38,626 nt of DNA, taken from positions 1,173 through 39,798 of the forward strand of contig NBMI01000024.1 in NCBI GenBank assembly GCA_002085445.1. Reading direction: 5' to 3'. This document shows, one piece after another, positions 1 through 9,495 of the stretch. Under the pieces are notes generated by a model, which saw only the letters and a list, made by a program, of their open reading frames with translations, did not search any database and had not been told where the DNA came from. Source of the DNA: Candidatus Parabeggiatoa sp. nov. 2 (lineage in GTDB: Bacteria; Pseudomonadota; Gammaproteobacteria; Beggiatoales; Beggiatoaceae). Numbering within the stretch: position 1 is the first letter of the stretch; each line of letters starts with the position of its first letter. The translations under genes and the position numbers were made by a program.

Positions 1-445
1 TCACCTTCATCTAATTCGTTTATCCGCGTAATTCGTTGTACTTACCGCCATAATTCGTTGTACTTACCGCCATTGGTTGTACTCACCCTCATCAAAGTAC
101 TCACCGTCATCTAATTCGTTTATCGGCCCGTAATTCGTTGTACTCATCCTTATTGGTTGTACTCACCCTCATCAAAGTACTCACCGTCATCCAATTCGTT
201 TATCGGCCCGTAATCCGTTGTACTCATCCTTATTGGTTGTACTCACCGTCATCAAAGTACTTACCGTCATCTAATTCGTTTATCCGCGCAATTCGTTGTA
301 CTCATCCTTATTGGTTGTACTCACCGTCATCAAAGTACTCACATCCAATTCGTTTATCCACGTCATCCGTTGTACTCATTCACCATCATTGGTTGTACTC
401 ACCGTCATCCAATTCGTTTATCGGCCCGTAATTCGTTGTACTGGG
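1..445. repeat. Degenerate tandem array of ATTCGTTGTACTCACC-type units
   Basis: Irregular tandem array built from short modules: ATTCGTTGTACTCA, ACCGTCATCAAAGTACTCA, CCAATTCGTTTATCGGCC and TTATTGGTTGTACTCACC. The modules recur in varying order. The array reaches to within a few bases of the rsgA stop codon. The same modules reappear at about 2256-2475, 13780-13810, 29988-30030, 30436-30540, 37545-37580 and 37700-37735, so this is a dispersed family and not a local satellite. A 97-codon open frame inside it is only translated repeat. Confidence 0.85.
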
Positions 446-448
446 ATT

Positions 449-1537
449 TTATGAACGTCTAGCTCTGTTCTTATGCTTCATCACAGATTTAGATAACTTA
501 CCAAACTGCTTATCTTTCTGTCTTTTCTCCAAATATGACATCTCATTATAAACAGATTCTTTATTCATTTTGACATAATTCCGATAACGTTCTTCAGAAA
601 TCATCCCGTCTTTTAGCGCAAGCAATACCGCACAGCCTTTTTCATGAATATGAGTACAATCATTATAGCGACATTGAGTTGATAACTCCGCTATTTCATT
701 AAAAGTATCACAAAGCCCAGATTCTACCGCAATATTCCCAAGTTCTCGCATGCCCGGTGTGTCTATGATCATCGCACCGTTTTTCAACAGAATGAGCTGA
801 CGACGTGTCGTCGTATGTCTTCCCTTTCCATCTGTTTCTCTGACCTTATGCGTTTCAAATAACGCCTCATCCATAAGGTTATTTAATAAAGTCGTTTTCC
901 CTACCCCTGATGATCCGAGCAAACAAAAAGTTTTCCCTGCAATCAGCCGTTCTTTTACCTGATCCAACCCCGAGTCATTTTGACTACTGAAAGCCAGTAT
1001 CTGAAGATTCGGCATCAGTTTATGAATATCAGCGATCTTTTTTTCAATTTCGTCAGCAGCCAACAAGTCACTTTTACTCAATAACACGAGCGGATGAATA
1101 TGACTTTCATTTATCATGACCAGATATCGTTCTAATCGTCTGATGTTATAATTAAAATCAAGTGACTGAATAATCATAGCTGTGTCGATATTAGCCGCAA
1201 TTAATTGAAATTCGATCTGTTTGCCTGAGGTTTTCCGTTTTAATAACGATTTTCTTGGCAGAATCTCATGAATAACCGCAAATGAATCATCATCAAAAAC
1301 TTGTACATATACCCAGTCACCCACGGCAGGATAATCCAGCGGGGAATCCGCATTAAACATAAGTGCCCCAGTTATTTTCGCAAATATCTCATTCTTGCCA
1401 TTTTGAATGATATAACTATTCTTATTAACGGTAATAACTCTGGCTATTTGATACTCAGTTAATTTTGCCGGTTCCGTGTTATCCTGAAACCATTCATTGA
1501 AACCTAACTTTTCTAGATTCATTGATAGATTTTTCAT
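449..1537 (-). CDS. rsgA: Ribosome small subunit-dependent GTPase A (RsgA/YjeQ)
   Basis: Circularly permuted GTPase that acts in late maturation of the 30S subunit, where ribosome-stimulated GTP hydrolysis releases it. An N-terminal OB-fold region is followed by the permuted G motifs in the order G4 (LSKSDLL, about residues 153-159), G1/P-loop (GSSGVGKTT, 208-216) and G3 (DTPGMRE, 259-265). A C-terminal zinc site (CRYNDCTH then C; Cys289, Cys294, His296, Cys302) and a basic tail ending KHKNRARRS complete it. The frame stays open upstream to 1591 through a GTG. I chose the ATG at 1537 because an AGG lies about nine bases before it and because homologues begin close to MNLEKLGFNEWF; ATG at 1579 or 1522 is also possible. 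The gene stands alone between repeat regions. Function is certain, the start less so. Confidence 0.93.
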   Translation of the reverse strand: MKNLSMNLEKLGFNEWFQDNTEPAKLTEYQIARVITVNKNSYIIQNGKNEIFAKITGALMFNADSPLDYPAVGDWVYVQVFDDDSFAVIHEILPRKSLLKRKTSGKQIEFQLIAANIDTAMIIQSLDFNYNIRRLERYLVMINESHIHPLVLLSKSDLLAADEIEKKIADIHKLMPNLQILAFSSQNDSGLDQVKERLIAGKTFCLLGSSGVGKTTLLNNLMDEALFETHKVRETDGKGRHTTTRRQLILLKNGAMIIDTPGMRELGNIAVESGLCDTFNEIAELSTQCRYNDCTHIHEKGCAVLLALKDGMISEERYRNYVKMNKESVYNEMSYLEKRQKDKQFGKLSKSVMKHKNRARRS

Positions 1538-1591
1538 AAAATATTGACCTAGATTAGGAAGTTGCGGGGTATTGCTCATAACTTTAGCCAC

Positions 1592-2227
1592 TAGACTTAA
1601 AAATATCCCCTAACCCACCAAAGTGTGGAACTTACGCAATTACAGAAAAAATGATTAATCCCATATGACAAATTGTACGGGCGCATTTCTATAGATATTC
1701 AGATAATTATTTAGTCCCCTTTAGGGGACTTGAGCTTTCAGCTTCCAAAGAAATTAATTTTATTAAAATATCTATTTTGCCGCTGTTTTGGCAAAGCTGT
1801 GTCCCACTTGTCCTTTTAGAAGTTTTTATCGATAGGGCCATCAATCAAATCAACTGTTCAGGCTAAAGTTTTTCTCCGAAAAACTTTAGCCTGAAAGGCA
1901 AAAGTTTCGCGGAGCGAAACTTTTGCCTGAACATAAATTCGCCAACATGGCCCCAAAAACCGCTTTGGAAAGACACCTTAGTATTTTTAAATTTTCATTT
2001 TTCATTGATTTTAGGGTAAGCCATCAATAAAAGTTTACCAAATCAAAAAAGAAAACAGGGCCCTCAAAAGAAACCTTAGCTTTAAAGCGGCAAGACATGT
2101 CGGATAAGTGGGACACACCCCAAAATATAACTACAAGGATTGCTTATAAAAAAGGATTAGATCAAAACAAGAATTGAGATCATAAGCACCACCTTCATTC
2201 TTAACTTCCTGTTAAGGCAGCCTTGTC
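1592..2227. other. Intergenic region without genes, mostly repeat fragments
   Basis: No coding frame is convincing here. The stretch holds a single MITE-like end (GGAACTTACGCAATTACAG near 1627, like the terminal repeat of the element at 28387-28559), a hairpin AGTCCCCTTTAGGGGACT near 1711, the paired hairpins at 1858-1927, and AACTACAAGGATTGCTTATA near 2131, related to the repeat at 35242-35383. Confidence 0.6.
1858..1927. repeat. Two adjacent strong hairpins (GGCTAAAG and GGCAAAAG families)
   Basis: Positions 1858-1894 form a hairpin with arms TCAGGCTAAAGTTTTTC and GAAAAACTTTAGCCTGA around a three-base loop. Positions 1897-1927 form a second one with arms GGCAAAAGTTTCG and CGAAACTTTTGCC. 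The first is an exact 37/37 reverse complement of 24413-24449. The second resembles the hairpin at 18153-18191. No T tract follows, so these are mobile palindromes more likely than terminators. Confidence 0.8.
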
Positions 2228-2475
2228 CAAAGCTAAAACTTTGGACTCCTTGGCTCATCCGTTTATCCACGTCCTCGTCCAAAGCTAATGCTTTGGACTC
2301 CTTGGCTCATCCGTTTATCCACGTCATCCGTTGTACTAGACATTAAAACCGCCTTGTCCAAAGCTTTGGACTCCTCGGCTCATCCGTTTATCCACGTCAT
2401 CCGTTGTACTCACCGTCATTGGTTGTACTCACTCACCGTCATCCAATTCGTTTATCCGCGTAATTCGTTGTACTT
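2228..2475. repeat. GTCCAAAGC...CTTTGGACTCC hairpins mixed with ATTCGTTGTACTC modules
   Basis: Three copies of a short palindrome of the form TCCAAAGCTnnnnCTTTGGACTCC, each followed by GGCTCATCCGTTTATCCACG, then ATCCGTTGTACTCACCGTCA units of the array seen at 1-445. The open frame across it is translated repeat. Confidence 0.75.
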
Positions 2476-2501
2476 GGCACTACCAAACATTCCCTTGCAT
2501 T

Positions 2502-2567
2502 GCCAAACTAAAGTTTGGACTCCAGCCAAACTAAAGTTTGGACTCCTACCAAACTAAAGCTTGGACG
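2502..2567. repeat. Three copies of the CCAAACTAAAGTTTGGAC palindrome
   Basis: Copies at about 2502-2520, 2525-2543 and 2548-2567, each a 6-bp arm palindrome followed by GACTCC or GACGAC. They sit directly against the dapB stop codon. Further clusters are at 3679-3830, 5631-5652, 17889-18130, 18310-18450, 18845-18935 and 31420-31515. Confidence 0.8.
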
Positions 2568-2574
2568 ACTTATA

Positions 2575-3453
<879 letters not shown>

Positions 3454-3678
3454 TCATCAAAATTCTAAGAGTTATACTGATAGTACTTAGGATAAGCGAA
3501 CCTTCTGTGTGCAAAGCTTTCCGAAACGGATGTTTTATCGGCTTAATGAAAGGATTGAAAGTCAATAAAAATACCAAACGGGTCAATTTTTATTTTCACC
3601 CGCATCTGTATATTCCGTATACAACCCGTTATGGTTTATCTAGCCTAGCGAAGAAACTTCGTGAGCGAGCGAAGTGAG

Positions 3679-3830
3679 ATAAACTAAAGTTTGGATGTCT
3701 GCCAAACGTTAGTTTGGACGACTGACAAACTCAAGTTTGGACGGATTTAAGGGCACTGCCAAACTCAAGTTTGGACGACTGCCAAACGTTAGTTTGGACG
3801 ACTAGAGTCTTGCCAAACTAAAGTTTGGGC
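3679..3830. repeat. Six copies of the CCAAAC...GTTTGG palindrome
   Basis: Six variants in 150 bp. The spacers between the arms alternate among TAAA, GTTA and TCAA, followed by GGACG or GGACT. The variation is in the loop while the arms are kept, as expected for a structure-conserved repeat. Confidence 0.8.
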
Positions 3831-3917
3831 GGTTGGGATTCGTTTCTCAGCCGAATTAGCTAATAAAAAATCGCTTATAAATCAATTAACTAAAAAATGT
3901 GTGCCTAGAGTAGCTCT

Positions 3918-3992
3918 CTGGGAGATGGCCGGGGTGAGGGTAGGGTGAGAGTATTTGTTTCCCTCTCCTTCTGGGAGAGGGTTGGGGTGAGA
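3918..3992. repeat. CCCTCTCC / GGAGAGGGTTGGGGTGAG palindromic repeat
   Basis: CCCTCTCCTTCTGGGAGAGGG hairpin flanked by GGGGTGAGGGTAGGGTGAGAG, immediately downstream of dnaJ. It is the kind of repeat widely dispersed in proteobacterial genomes. Related sequence occurs at about 28787-28885 and near 11885. Confidence 0.6.
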
Positions 3993-3999
3993 GTGCTAT

Positions 4000-5136
4000 T
4001 TATTTAGAAATATCTTCAAAGAATTTTTTGACACCATCTAACCACGAACTTTGTTTTGGACTGTGTCGCTTGCTTTTGCCCATACTTTTCTCAAATTCTC
4101 TGAGTAACTCTTTTTGACGAGGCGTGAGGTTAACAGGTGTTTCTACGACAATGCGACAATGTAAATCACCCGCTAAGCCACCACGCACGGGTTTAACGCC
4201 TTTGCCACGAATGCGAAAAACTTTGCCGGTTTGCGTTTCGGTGGGAATTTTGAGTACAATGCGCCCATCAAGCGTGGGGGCTTCTAATTCGCCACCTAGC
4301 GCCGCGTTAATAATGCTAATTGGCACTTCGCAGAATAAATTGTTGTCTTCACGAGTAAATATAGGATGAGGACGGACATTAATTTGCACATATAAATCGC
4401 CGGGCGGCCCACCATTATTCCCGGCTTCGCCTTCGCCAGATAAGCGAATTCTATCACCACTGTCCACCCCTGGTGGGATTTTGACTGACAACGTTTTGTG
4501 TTCTTGGACGCGCCCATTGCCATGACAGGCCCGACAAGGCTCTGGAATGATTTTACCGGTACCACGACACGTCGGGCAGGTTTGTTGCACGGAGAAAAAG
4601 CCTTGTGTTATGCGTACTTGTCCATGTCCACCACAACGACGGCAAGTGGTAGGACTCGTGCCCGCTTTTGCTCCGCTACCATCGCAAGTTGAACAAACGA
4701 CTTGTGTAGGAAGACGGATTTTCACCTCGGTGCCAGCAACGACTTCTTCAAGCGACAAAGTCAAATCGTAGCGTAAATCCGAACCCCGAAACGCTCCCCG
4801 ATTACCACCGCTGCGAAAACCACCACCAAACACGCTTTCAAAAATGTCGCCTATATCGCCAAAACCACCAAAGCCCCCAAAACCACCGCCACCGCCGCCG
4901 CCCATAGCGGCTTCAACACCAGCGTGTCCAAATTGGTCGTAAGCGGCCCGTTTTTGCGGCTCACTCAAAACTTCGTAGGCTTCTTTGGCTTCTTTGAAGC
5001 GGTCTTCCGCCTGTTTATCGCCCGGATTCCGATCCGGGTGATATTTCATCGCCAAGCGGCGGTAGGCTTTTTTCAGCTCATCTTCCGACGCGTTTTTTTG
5101 GACATCAAGGACTTGATAATAATCACGTTTTGACAT
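4000..5136 (-). CDS. dnaJ: Chaperone protein DnaJ
   Basis: Hsp40 co-chaperone that stimulates DnaK ATPase and delivers substrates. The 378 residues match the usual type I length. The J domain spans 1-70 with HPD at 33-35. A Gly/Phe-rich linker runs about 79-118. Four zinc-binding CxxCxGxG-type repeats lie between 148 and 208 ([32 protein letters not shown]), and the C-terminal substrate-binding domains follow. The start codon context is weak, with no clear Shine-Dalgarno before the ATG. The gene lies 680 bp downstream of dnaK with a MITE-like element in the gap, so cotranscription with dnaK is less certain than usual. Confidence 0.97.
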   Translation of the reverse strand: MSKRDYYQVLDVQKNASEDELKKAYRRLAMKYHPDRNPGDKQAEDRFKEAKEAYEVLSEPQKRAAYDQFGHAGVEAAMGGGGGGGFGGFGGFGDIGDIFESVFGGGFRSGGNRGAFRGSDLRYDLTLSLEEVVAGTEVKIRLPTQVVCSTCDGSGAKAGTSPTTCRRCGGHGQVRITQGFFSVQQTCPTCRGTGKIIPEPCRACHGNGRVQEHKTLSVKIPPGVDSGDRIRLSGEGEAGNNGGPPGDLYVQINVRPHPIFTREDNNLFCEVPISIINAALGGELEAPTLDGRIVLKIPTETQTGKVFRIRGKGVKPVRGGLAGDLHCRIVVETPVNLTPRQKELLREFEKSMGKSKRHSPKQSSWLDGVKKFFEDISK

Positions 5137-5159
5137 AGCTATTCAATTAAACTTGAGCT

Positions 5160-5320
5160 GTGGTGGTTGGGAACTTACTAATTATTAATTGTTAATTGTT
5201 AATTAATAATTGTTAATGAATTATTGTTAATGGCTATTTATAAGCTTAATAAACAAAAGTTTAGTTTATCATGGATAACATTTTAAGCCATTTAATGATA
5301 ATCTGTAATGAGTTTTTAAT
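5160..5320. other. AT-rich spacer with TTAATTGTTAATTG iterations
   Basis: Short direct iterations of ATTGTTAATTGTTAATTA between dnaK and dnaJ; no gene or clear promoter seen. Confidence 0.5.
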
Positions 5321-5571
5321 AACGTGAGTTCGACTTTTAAATAAGTTATATAAATCATCTATTAATCAATTATTTGATGACAATTAATTGATTAACAAGA
5401 CATTTTTTTTAATAAGTTAATAACCCTTATTTGTGGGCCATCAACTGGAATGAACCAGTACAGCTTATGGGTTTTGTTTTTAACTGATTGATAATTAAGT
5501 CATTATAAATAACTAACTGATATAACTAATAATTTTATAACTCATTGATATTTAAAGTCGAACTCACGTTA
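5321..5571. mobile_element. MITE-like element with terminal inverted repeats, no transposase
   Basis: Left end AACGTGAGTTCGACTTTTAA (from 5321) and right end ending TTTAAAGTCGAACTCACGTT (to 5570) are inverted repeats of about 22 bp differing by one T. The homology continues loosely inward (AAGTTATAT / ATATAACT). The element is about 250 bp, AT-rich and noncoding. The flanks share AAT-type bases, which would fit a short target duplication. It lies between dnaK and dnaJ. Confidence 0.65.
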
Positions 5572-5574
5572 ATA

Positions 5575-5652
5575 ATAAGCCAGTACTTTGTCAATGTTCT
5601 ATTGACGGGTAACCGTTTTAACTTGGCACTGCCAAACGTTAGTTTGGACGAC
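5575..5652 (-). repeat. Inverted copy of the GTCAATAGAACATTGAC repeat plus one CCAAAC palindrome
   Basis: On the minus strand this reads GTTTGGCAGTGCCAAGTTAA, then ACCCGTCAATAGAACATTGA and CAAAGTACT. It is closely matched at about 18208-18264 and again near 18750-18805. The palindrome copy is at 5631-5652. Confidence 0.7.
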
Positions 5653-5817
5653 TGATAGAACGATAAGAATATGACGGTGTGCAATATAATTAACAATTAA
5701 CAATTCACAATTAACAATTAGCAAGAGCCTATCCGAAAACGATTTTATCCGGTTATTTTCGTGTCTTTTTCGAGGTTTTCGGAGAAGCTCCCATGGTGAA
5801 AAAAAAAGTTATTCAGT

Positions 5818-7770
5818 TTAGCCTTGTTTTTTATCTTTAACTTCTTCAAACTCGGCATCAACCACGTCCGATTGATTGTCTTTAGCCTTGGCTTTTTCAC
5901 CGGCCGCCGCTTGAGCTGCTTCAGTAAAGCCGCTAGGATCAACACCACCGCCGGCTTGACCATAAGCTTGTTGCGCGATTTTGCCAGAGAGTTCGACCAA
6001 CGTCTGAGTTTTGGCTTCAATGGCGGCTTTGTCATCTCCTTTGAGCGCTTCCTTGAGGTCTTCAATAGCCGCTTCAATGGCGGTTTTGTCATTGGTGTCG
6101 ACTTTATCGCCTAAATCTTTCAAGGATTTGGTTGTGGCGTGAATCATGTTATCGGCTATGTTACGCGCTTCAACCAGTTCATGGAACTTCTTGTCTTCGC
6201 TGGCATGAGCTTCGGCATCTTTAACCATGTTATCGATTTCGTCATCAGATAAACCGCTGGAGGCTTTGATGGAAATGGATTGTTCTTTGCCAGTTGCTTT
6301 ATCTTTGGCCGAGACATGCAATATTCCGTTCGCGTCAATGTCAAAAGTCACTTCAACTTGCGGGATGCCACGCGGGGCCGGTGGAATCTCGCTCAAATCA
6401 AATTTTTCCAACGATTTGTTGGCGGAAGCGATATCACGCTCACCTTGCAACACATGTACTGTCACAGCAGTTTGGCTGTCTTCTGCGGTGGAGAAGGTTT
6501 GTGTGTGTTTGGTTGGAATCGTGGTATTTTTGGCGATGAGCTTAGTCATCACGCCGCCTAAGGTTTCAATACCCAGAGACAACGGCGTGACATCTAACAA
6601 TAACACGTCTTTGACATCACCGCTCAAAACGCCGCCTTGAATCGAGGCTCCTATGGCAACGGCTTCATCCGGGTTGACATCTTTACGCGCCTCTTTGCCA
6701 AACAGGTTTTTAACGGCTTCTTGCACTTTGGGCATACGGGTTTGCCCACCGACTAAAATGACTTCGTTGATGTCTCTGGCCGTTAAGTTGGCATCTTTGA
6801 GCGCGATCCGACAGGGATCCATGCTACGAGCAATGAGAACTTCCACTAAGGCTTCGAGTTTGGCACGGGTCAATTTGATATTGAGGTGTTTCGGGCCGCT
6901 GGCATCGGCCGTCACGTAGGGCAAATTGACTTCGGTTTGTTGACTAGAAGACAGTTCAATCTTGGCTTTCTCGGCCGCTTCTTTTAGACGTTGCAAAGCT
7001 AACGGGTCTTTTTTGAGATTAATCCCGGTGTCTTTTTTGAATTCCTCAACCAAATAGTCAATGATGCGTAAGTCAAAGTCTTCACCGCCGAGGAAAGTGT
7101 CGCCATTGGTGGATAGCACTTCAAATTGATGTTCGCCATCCACTTCAGCGATTTCAATGATAGAAATATCAAACGTACCACCGCCTAAGTCGTACACGGC
7201 AATTTTGATATCACCGCGTTGTTTGTCCATGCCATACGCTAAGGCGGCCGCTGTCGGCTCGTTGATAATACGTTTGACATCCAAGCCGGCAATACGTCCG
7301 GCATCTTTAGTCGCTTGGCGTTGCGAGTCATTGAAATAAGCCGGAACAGTAATCACCGCCTCTTTGACGGTTTCGCCCAGGTAATCTTCGGCCGTTTTTC
7401 TCATTTTCATTAGCACACGGGCGGAGATTTCTGGCGGTGCCATTTTTTTTCCATTGACGGATACCCAAGCATCGCCGTTGTCCGCTTCGACGATTTTGTA
7501 GGGTACCATGTCCACATCGCGCTGCACGACGTTGTCTTTGAACTTGCGTCCAACCAGACGTTTGACGGCGTATAAGGTGTTGTCTGGATTGGTGACGGCT
7601 TGACGTTTAGCGGATTGTCCCACTAATACTTCATCATCGTTGGTATAGGCAACGATAGACGGTGTGGTGCGTGTCCCTTCGCTGTTTTCAATAACGCGGT
7701 AATTTTTACCTTCTATTACCGCGACGCAAGAATTAGTTGTCCCTAAGTCGATACCAATGATTTTACTCAT
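5818..7770 (-). CDS. dnaK: Molecular chaperone DnaK (Hsp70)
   Basis: ATP-dependent Hsp70 chaperone working with DnaJ and GrpE. The 650 residues are slightly longer than E. coli DnaK (638). It has the N-terminal [15 protein letters not shown] signature, the second signature [15 protein letters not shown], and the third [14 protein letters not shown]. The interdomain linker [15 protein letters not shown] follows, then the substrate-binding domain, and a Gly/Ala-rich tail ending EEVKDKKQG, the conserved EEVK-type terminus. The start ATG follows AAGGAG by nine bases. grpE lies 213 bp upstream on the same strand. Confidence 0.98.
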   Translation of the reverse strand: MSKIIGIDLGTTNSCVAVIEGKNYRVIENSEGTRTTPSIVAYTNDDEVLVGQSAKRQAVTNPDNTLYAVKRLVGRKFKDNVVQRDVDMVPYKIVEADNGDAWVSVNGKKMAPPEISARVLMKMRKTAEDYLGETVKEAVITVPAYFNDSQRQATKDAGRIAGLDVKRIINEPTAAALAYGMDKQRGDIKIAVYDLGGGTFDISIIEIAEVDGEHQFEVLSTNGDTFLGGEDFDLRIIDYLVEEFKKDTGINLKKDPLALQRLKEAAEKAKIELSSSQQTEVNLPYVTADASGPKHLNIKLTRAKLEALVEVLIARSMDPCRIALKDANLTARDINEVILVGGQTRMPKVQEAVKNLFGKEARKDVNPDEAVAIGASIQGGVLSGDVKDVLLLDVTPLSLGIETLGGVMTKLIAKNTTIPTKHTQTFSTAEDSQTAVTVHVLQGERDIASANKSLEKFDLSEIPPAPRGIPQVEVTFDIDANGILHVSAKDKATGKEQSISIKASSGLSDDEIDNMVKDAEAHASEDKKFHELVEARNIADNMIHATTKSLKDLGDKVDTNDKTAIEAAIEDLKEALKGDDKAAIEAKTQTLVELSGKIAQQAYGQAGGGVDPSGFTEAAQAAAGEKAKAKDNQSDVVDAEFEEVKDKKQG

Positions 7771-7810
7771 AAATCTATTCTCCTTTTTTTATTTTTTGGC
7801 GGCGTTATTA

Positions 7811-7930
7811 GAAAATGAAAATTGAAATTTGAAAATTGAACCGGTTGTTTTGTAAATGACTCTTTTTATAAATAATTCAATCACCGGTTCGCCTTTTCAT
7901 TTTCACGGTTTTGAAGTACGTTCCGTATAG
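7811..7930. repeat. Dispersed repeat ending CACGGTTTTGAAGTACGTTCCG
   Basis: Between grpE and dnaK. It begins with GAAAATGAAAATTG runs, passes TAATTCAATCAC and ends TTTTCATTTTCACGG then GAAGTACGTTCCGTATA. Other copies of the conserved end are at 24682-24713, 29247-29288 and 30360-30390, with a diverged inverted copy near 31868-31910. The copies at 7811 and 30296 also share the interior, while those at 24560 and 29180 share a different interior (TTTTTATAGGAATTTT), giving two subfamilies. Confidence 0.7.
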
Positions 7931-7983
7931 ACAATACGTCACCCGTTCAAATTTAAGACTTCCAACTGATAACTGATCACTGA

Positions 7984-8697
7984 TCACTGATTTTCAAGTG
8001 GTTTTTCGGCGTTGACGGCCTTTGCCACCATTACCCGTGCGGGACGTAATAAGCGATCATTGAGTTGATAGCCTTTTTGATGGACGTGTAACACGGTGCC
8101 ATCTTCAGCATTTGGCACCGGTTGCATTGCCATCGCCTCGTGCCATTGCGGATTAAATTTTTCCTCGATGGGATTAATTTCATTAATGCCAAATTTTGCC
8201 ATCGTGTCGGTCATCATTTTGAGTGTCAAATCCATGCCTTCATGCACGGCCCCCAACTCTGTTTCAGATTTAGCCGCGGCATCGAGGCCTAATTCCATGC
8301 TGTCTTTGACGGCGAGCAGTTCGGTGGCAAATTTTTCTAAGGCGTATTTACGCGCATTGTCTAATTCGCGTGCCATGCGTTTTTGTAAATTGTCATAGTC
8401 GGCCTGTTTACGGAGCAGATTGTCCCAATGGATCTCGGCTTTTTGTTTCGCTTGGGCTAACTGACGGGTTAATTCATCTACTGAAGGAGTGGCCTCAGCG
8501 GTCGGGGCTTCAGTGTCAGTGGTTGCCGTCGAATCGGTTTGTTCAGGCGTGTCGGGGAACAAAGTCGAATCGGTTTGCTCGGTCGATTTGGCTTTTGTAG
8601 CGGTATCGCTCACAGCCGAGTCGGCGTGTTTTTCATTGGGCTTTGTCTGCTGCGGTTTTTTTTCACCAACCAATGACATGGATTCATCACTTGTCAT
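7984..8697 (-). CDS. grpE: Nucleotide exchange factor GrpE
   Basis: DnaK nucleotide exchange factor. At 237 residues it is about 40 longer than E. coli GrpE because of a disordered, Thr/Asp/Ser-rich N-terminus (about 1-75). A long helical coiled-coil follows (VDELTRQLAQAKQKAEIHWD onward). The C-terminal beta domain carries the typical NPIEEKFNPQWHEAM, VLHVHQKGYQLNDRLLRPA and VMVAK segments. The ATG follows CAGGAG by six bases. It is first in the grpE-dnaK-dnaJ order; 782 bp separate it from hrcA upstream. Confidence 0.97.
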   Translation of the reverse strand: MTSDESMSLVGEKKPQQTKPNEKHADSAVSDTATKAKSTEQTDSTLFPDTPEQTDSTATTDTEAPTAEATPSVDELTRQLAQAKQKAEIHWDNLLRKQADYDNLQKRMARELDNARKYALEKFATELLAVKDSMELGLDAAAKSETELGAVHEGMDLTLKMMTDTMAKFGINEINPIEEKFNPQWHEAMAMQPVPNAEDGTVLHVHQKGYQLNDRLLRPARVMVAKAVNAEKPLENQ

Positions 8698-8772
8698 GGA
8701 AACTCCTGTATAAAAATAGACTGTTATAAATTGACAAAATTAATTTATTGAATATTCAATCAGTTACGTCTA

Positions 8773-8788
8773 AAAGGCCTAGGCCTTT
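8773..8788. other. 16-bp perfect palindrome AAAGGCCTAGGCCTTT
   Basis: Perfect dyad 75 bp upstream of the grpE start. The arm AAAGGCC also forms the ends of the 51-bp minisatellite units at 31574-31870. It could be a protein-binding site; no known operator matches. Confidence 0.4.
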
Positions 8789-8908
8789 ATTTGGGAATTT
8801 TTAAAATAAAATCAATGGGTTAGTTTGCTGAGTGCGTAGTTCCTAACTCTGTGCTTATGTTGTGAAAATCCTTTTAATAAAAGAAATACTATTTCTTCAA
8901 AGAAATAG

Positions 8909-9086
8909 TAGACTTGTCAGAAAATAAAATTGACTTCAATAAAAACAACTATTTAAGTCTTTAGTAAGAAATTAAATTTTTATGGAATCCTTCTTTCCAG
9001 CGAGAAATCTGTGCCGATTCAATCGAAAAGAACGCTTTTTTCAAGAGAAAAAATTCCTATCAAATCCTTATTTTCGGACAACTCTA
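8909..9086. mobile_element. MITE-like element, TA ends, TAGACTTGTC / GACAACTCTA terminal repeats
   Basis: Left end TAGACTTGTCAGAAAATAA and right end TTATTTTCGGACAACTCTA are inverted repeats with two mismatches. TA dinucleotides lie at both extremities, as expected for IS630/Tc1-type target choice. It is 178 bp with no coding capacity. A 66-bp element with the same ends (TAGACTTGTCCG, CGGACAACTCTA) sits at 22777-22842. It lies between the presumed heat-shock promoter and grpE. Confidence 0.65.
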
Positions 9087-9428
9087 GTATTTATCGTACA
9101 CATCCATTTTCACTTCATTTCAACTACGTTGTGAGAAATTTTTATAGGTGACTTTGCACGGCTTTCAATTGGACTTTTAACACCCCCTTGCAACACCCCC
9201 TCTAACAATTTAAAATTGTTACCGTGCCAAGTATAATTAAAATAAAATCAATAAAATCAATCATTAAAATTTTTTTTTGGATCGGCTCGCTAGGTTTTCG
9301 CGTGTAAGGCTCGCTAGGAACGAATACCAAAATGGAGCCTCAGTACAAGGTTTGCGTTGTACGCACTCCGGTTAAAATGGAGTTGACGTACATAGCGATC
9401 CTGCGTAAGAACGAATTCGGAAAGGATC

Positions 9429-9446
9429 GTGCGACAAAAGTCGCAC
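9429..9446 (-). terminator. Hairpin GTGCGAC-AAAA-GTCGCAC downstream of hrcA
   Basis: Seven-bp perfect GC-rich stem, 33 bp after the hrcA stop on the hrcA strand. No T tract follows, so termination is uncertain. It lies downstream of the sigma-32-like promoter and would also be in the leader of a grpE transcript. Confidence 0.35.
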
Positions 9447-9468
9447 GCTCGATTTTGAGAGGGAATCA

Positions 9469-9495
9469 ATGGGGATAATTTAATGATGGTTCAAG
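9469..9495 (-). promoter_or_regulatory. Sigma-32-type heat-shock promoter for grpE-dnaK-dnaJ
   Basis: On the minus strand CTTGAA (9495-9490), a 15-base spacer, and CCCCAT (9474-9469) followed by TGATT. This matches the RpoH consensus CTTGAA / CCCCATnT with an allowed spacer. The -35 lies in the last codons of hrcA (ALNHH stop). Transcription would run toward grpE, leaving a leader of about 770 bp that includes the 8909-9086 element. Confidence 0.55.

Noticed and set aside
138..431. 97-codon frame in the first array
   Set aside because: Entirely translated repeat modules.
2288..2557. 89-codon frame before dapB
   Set aside because: Built from the CTTTGGACTCC, ATTCGTTGTACTC and CCAAACTAAAG repeats.
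8098..8118. Second sigma-54-like site TTGGCACCGGTTGCA
   Set aside because: GG to GC spacing is eight and not ten bases, and it lies inside grpE on the opposite strand.
8829..8862. CIRCE-like GAGTGC...TCTGTGCTTA near grpE
   Set aside because: Arms do not pair as TTAGCACTC/GAGTGCTAA and the orientation is wrong.
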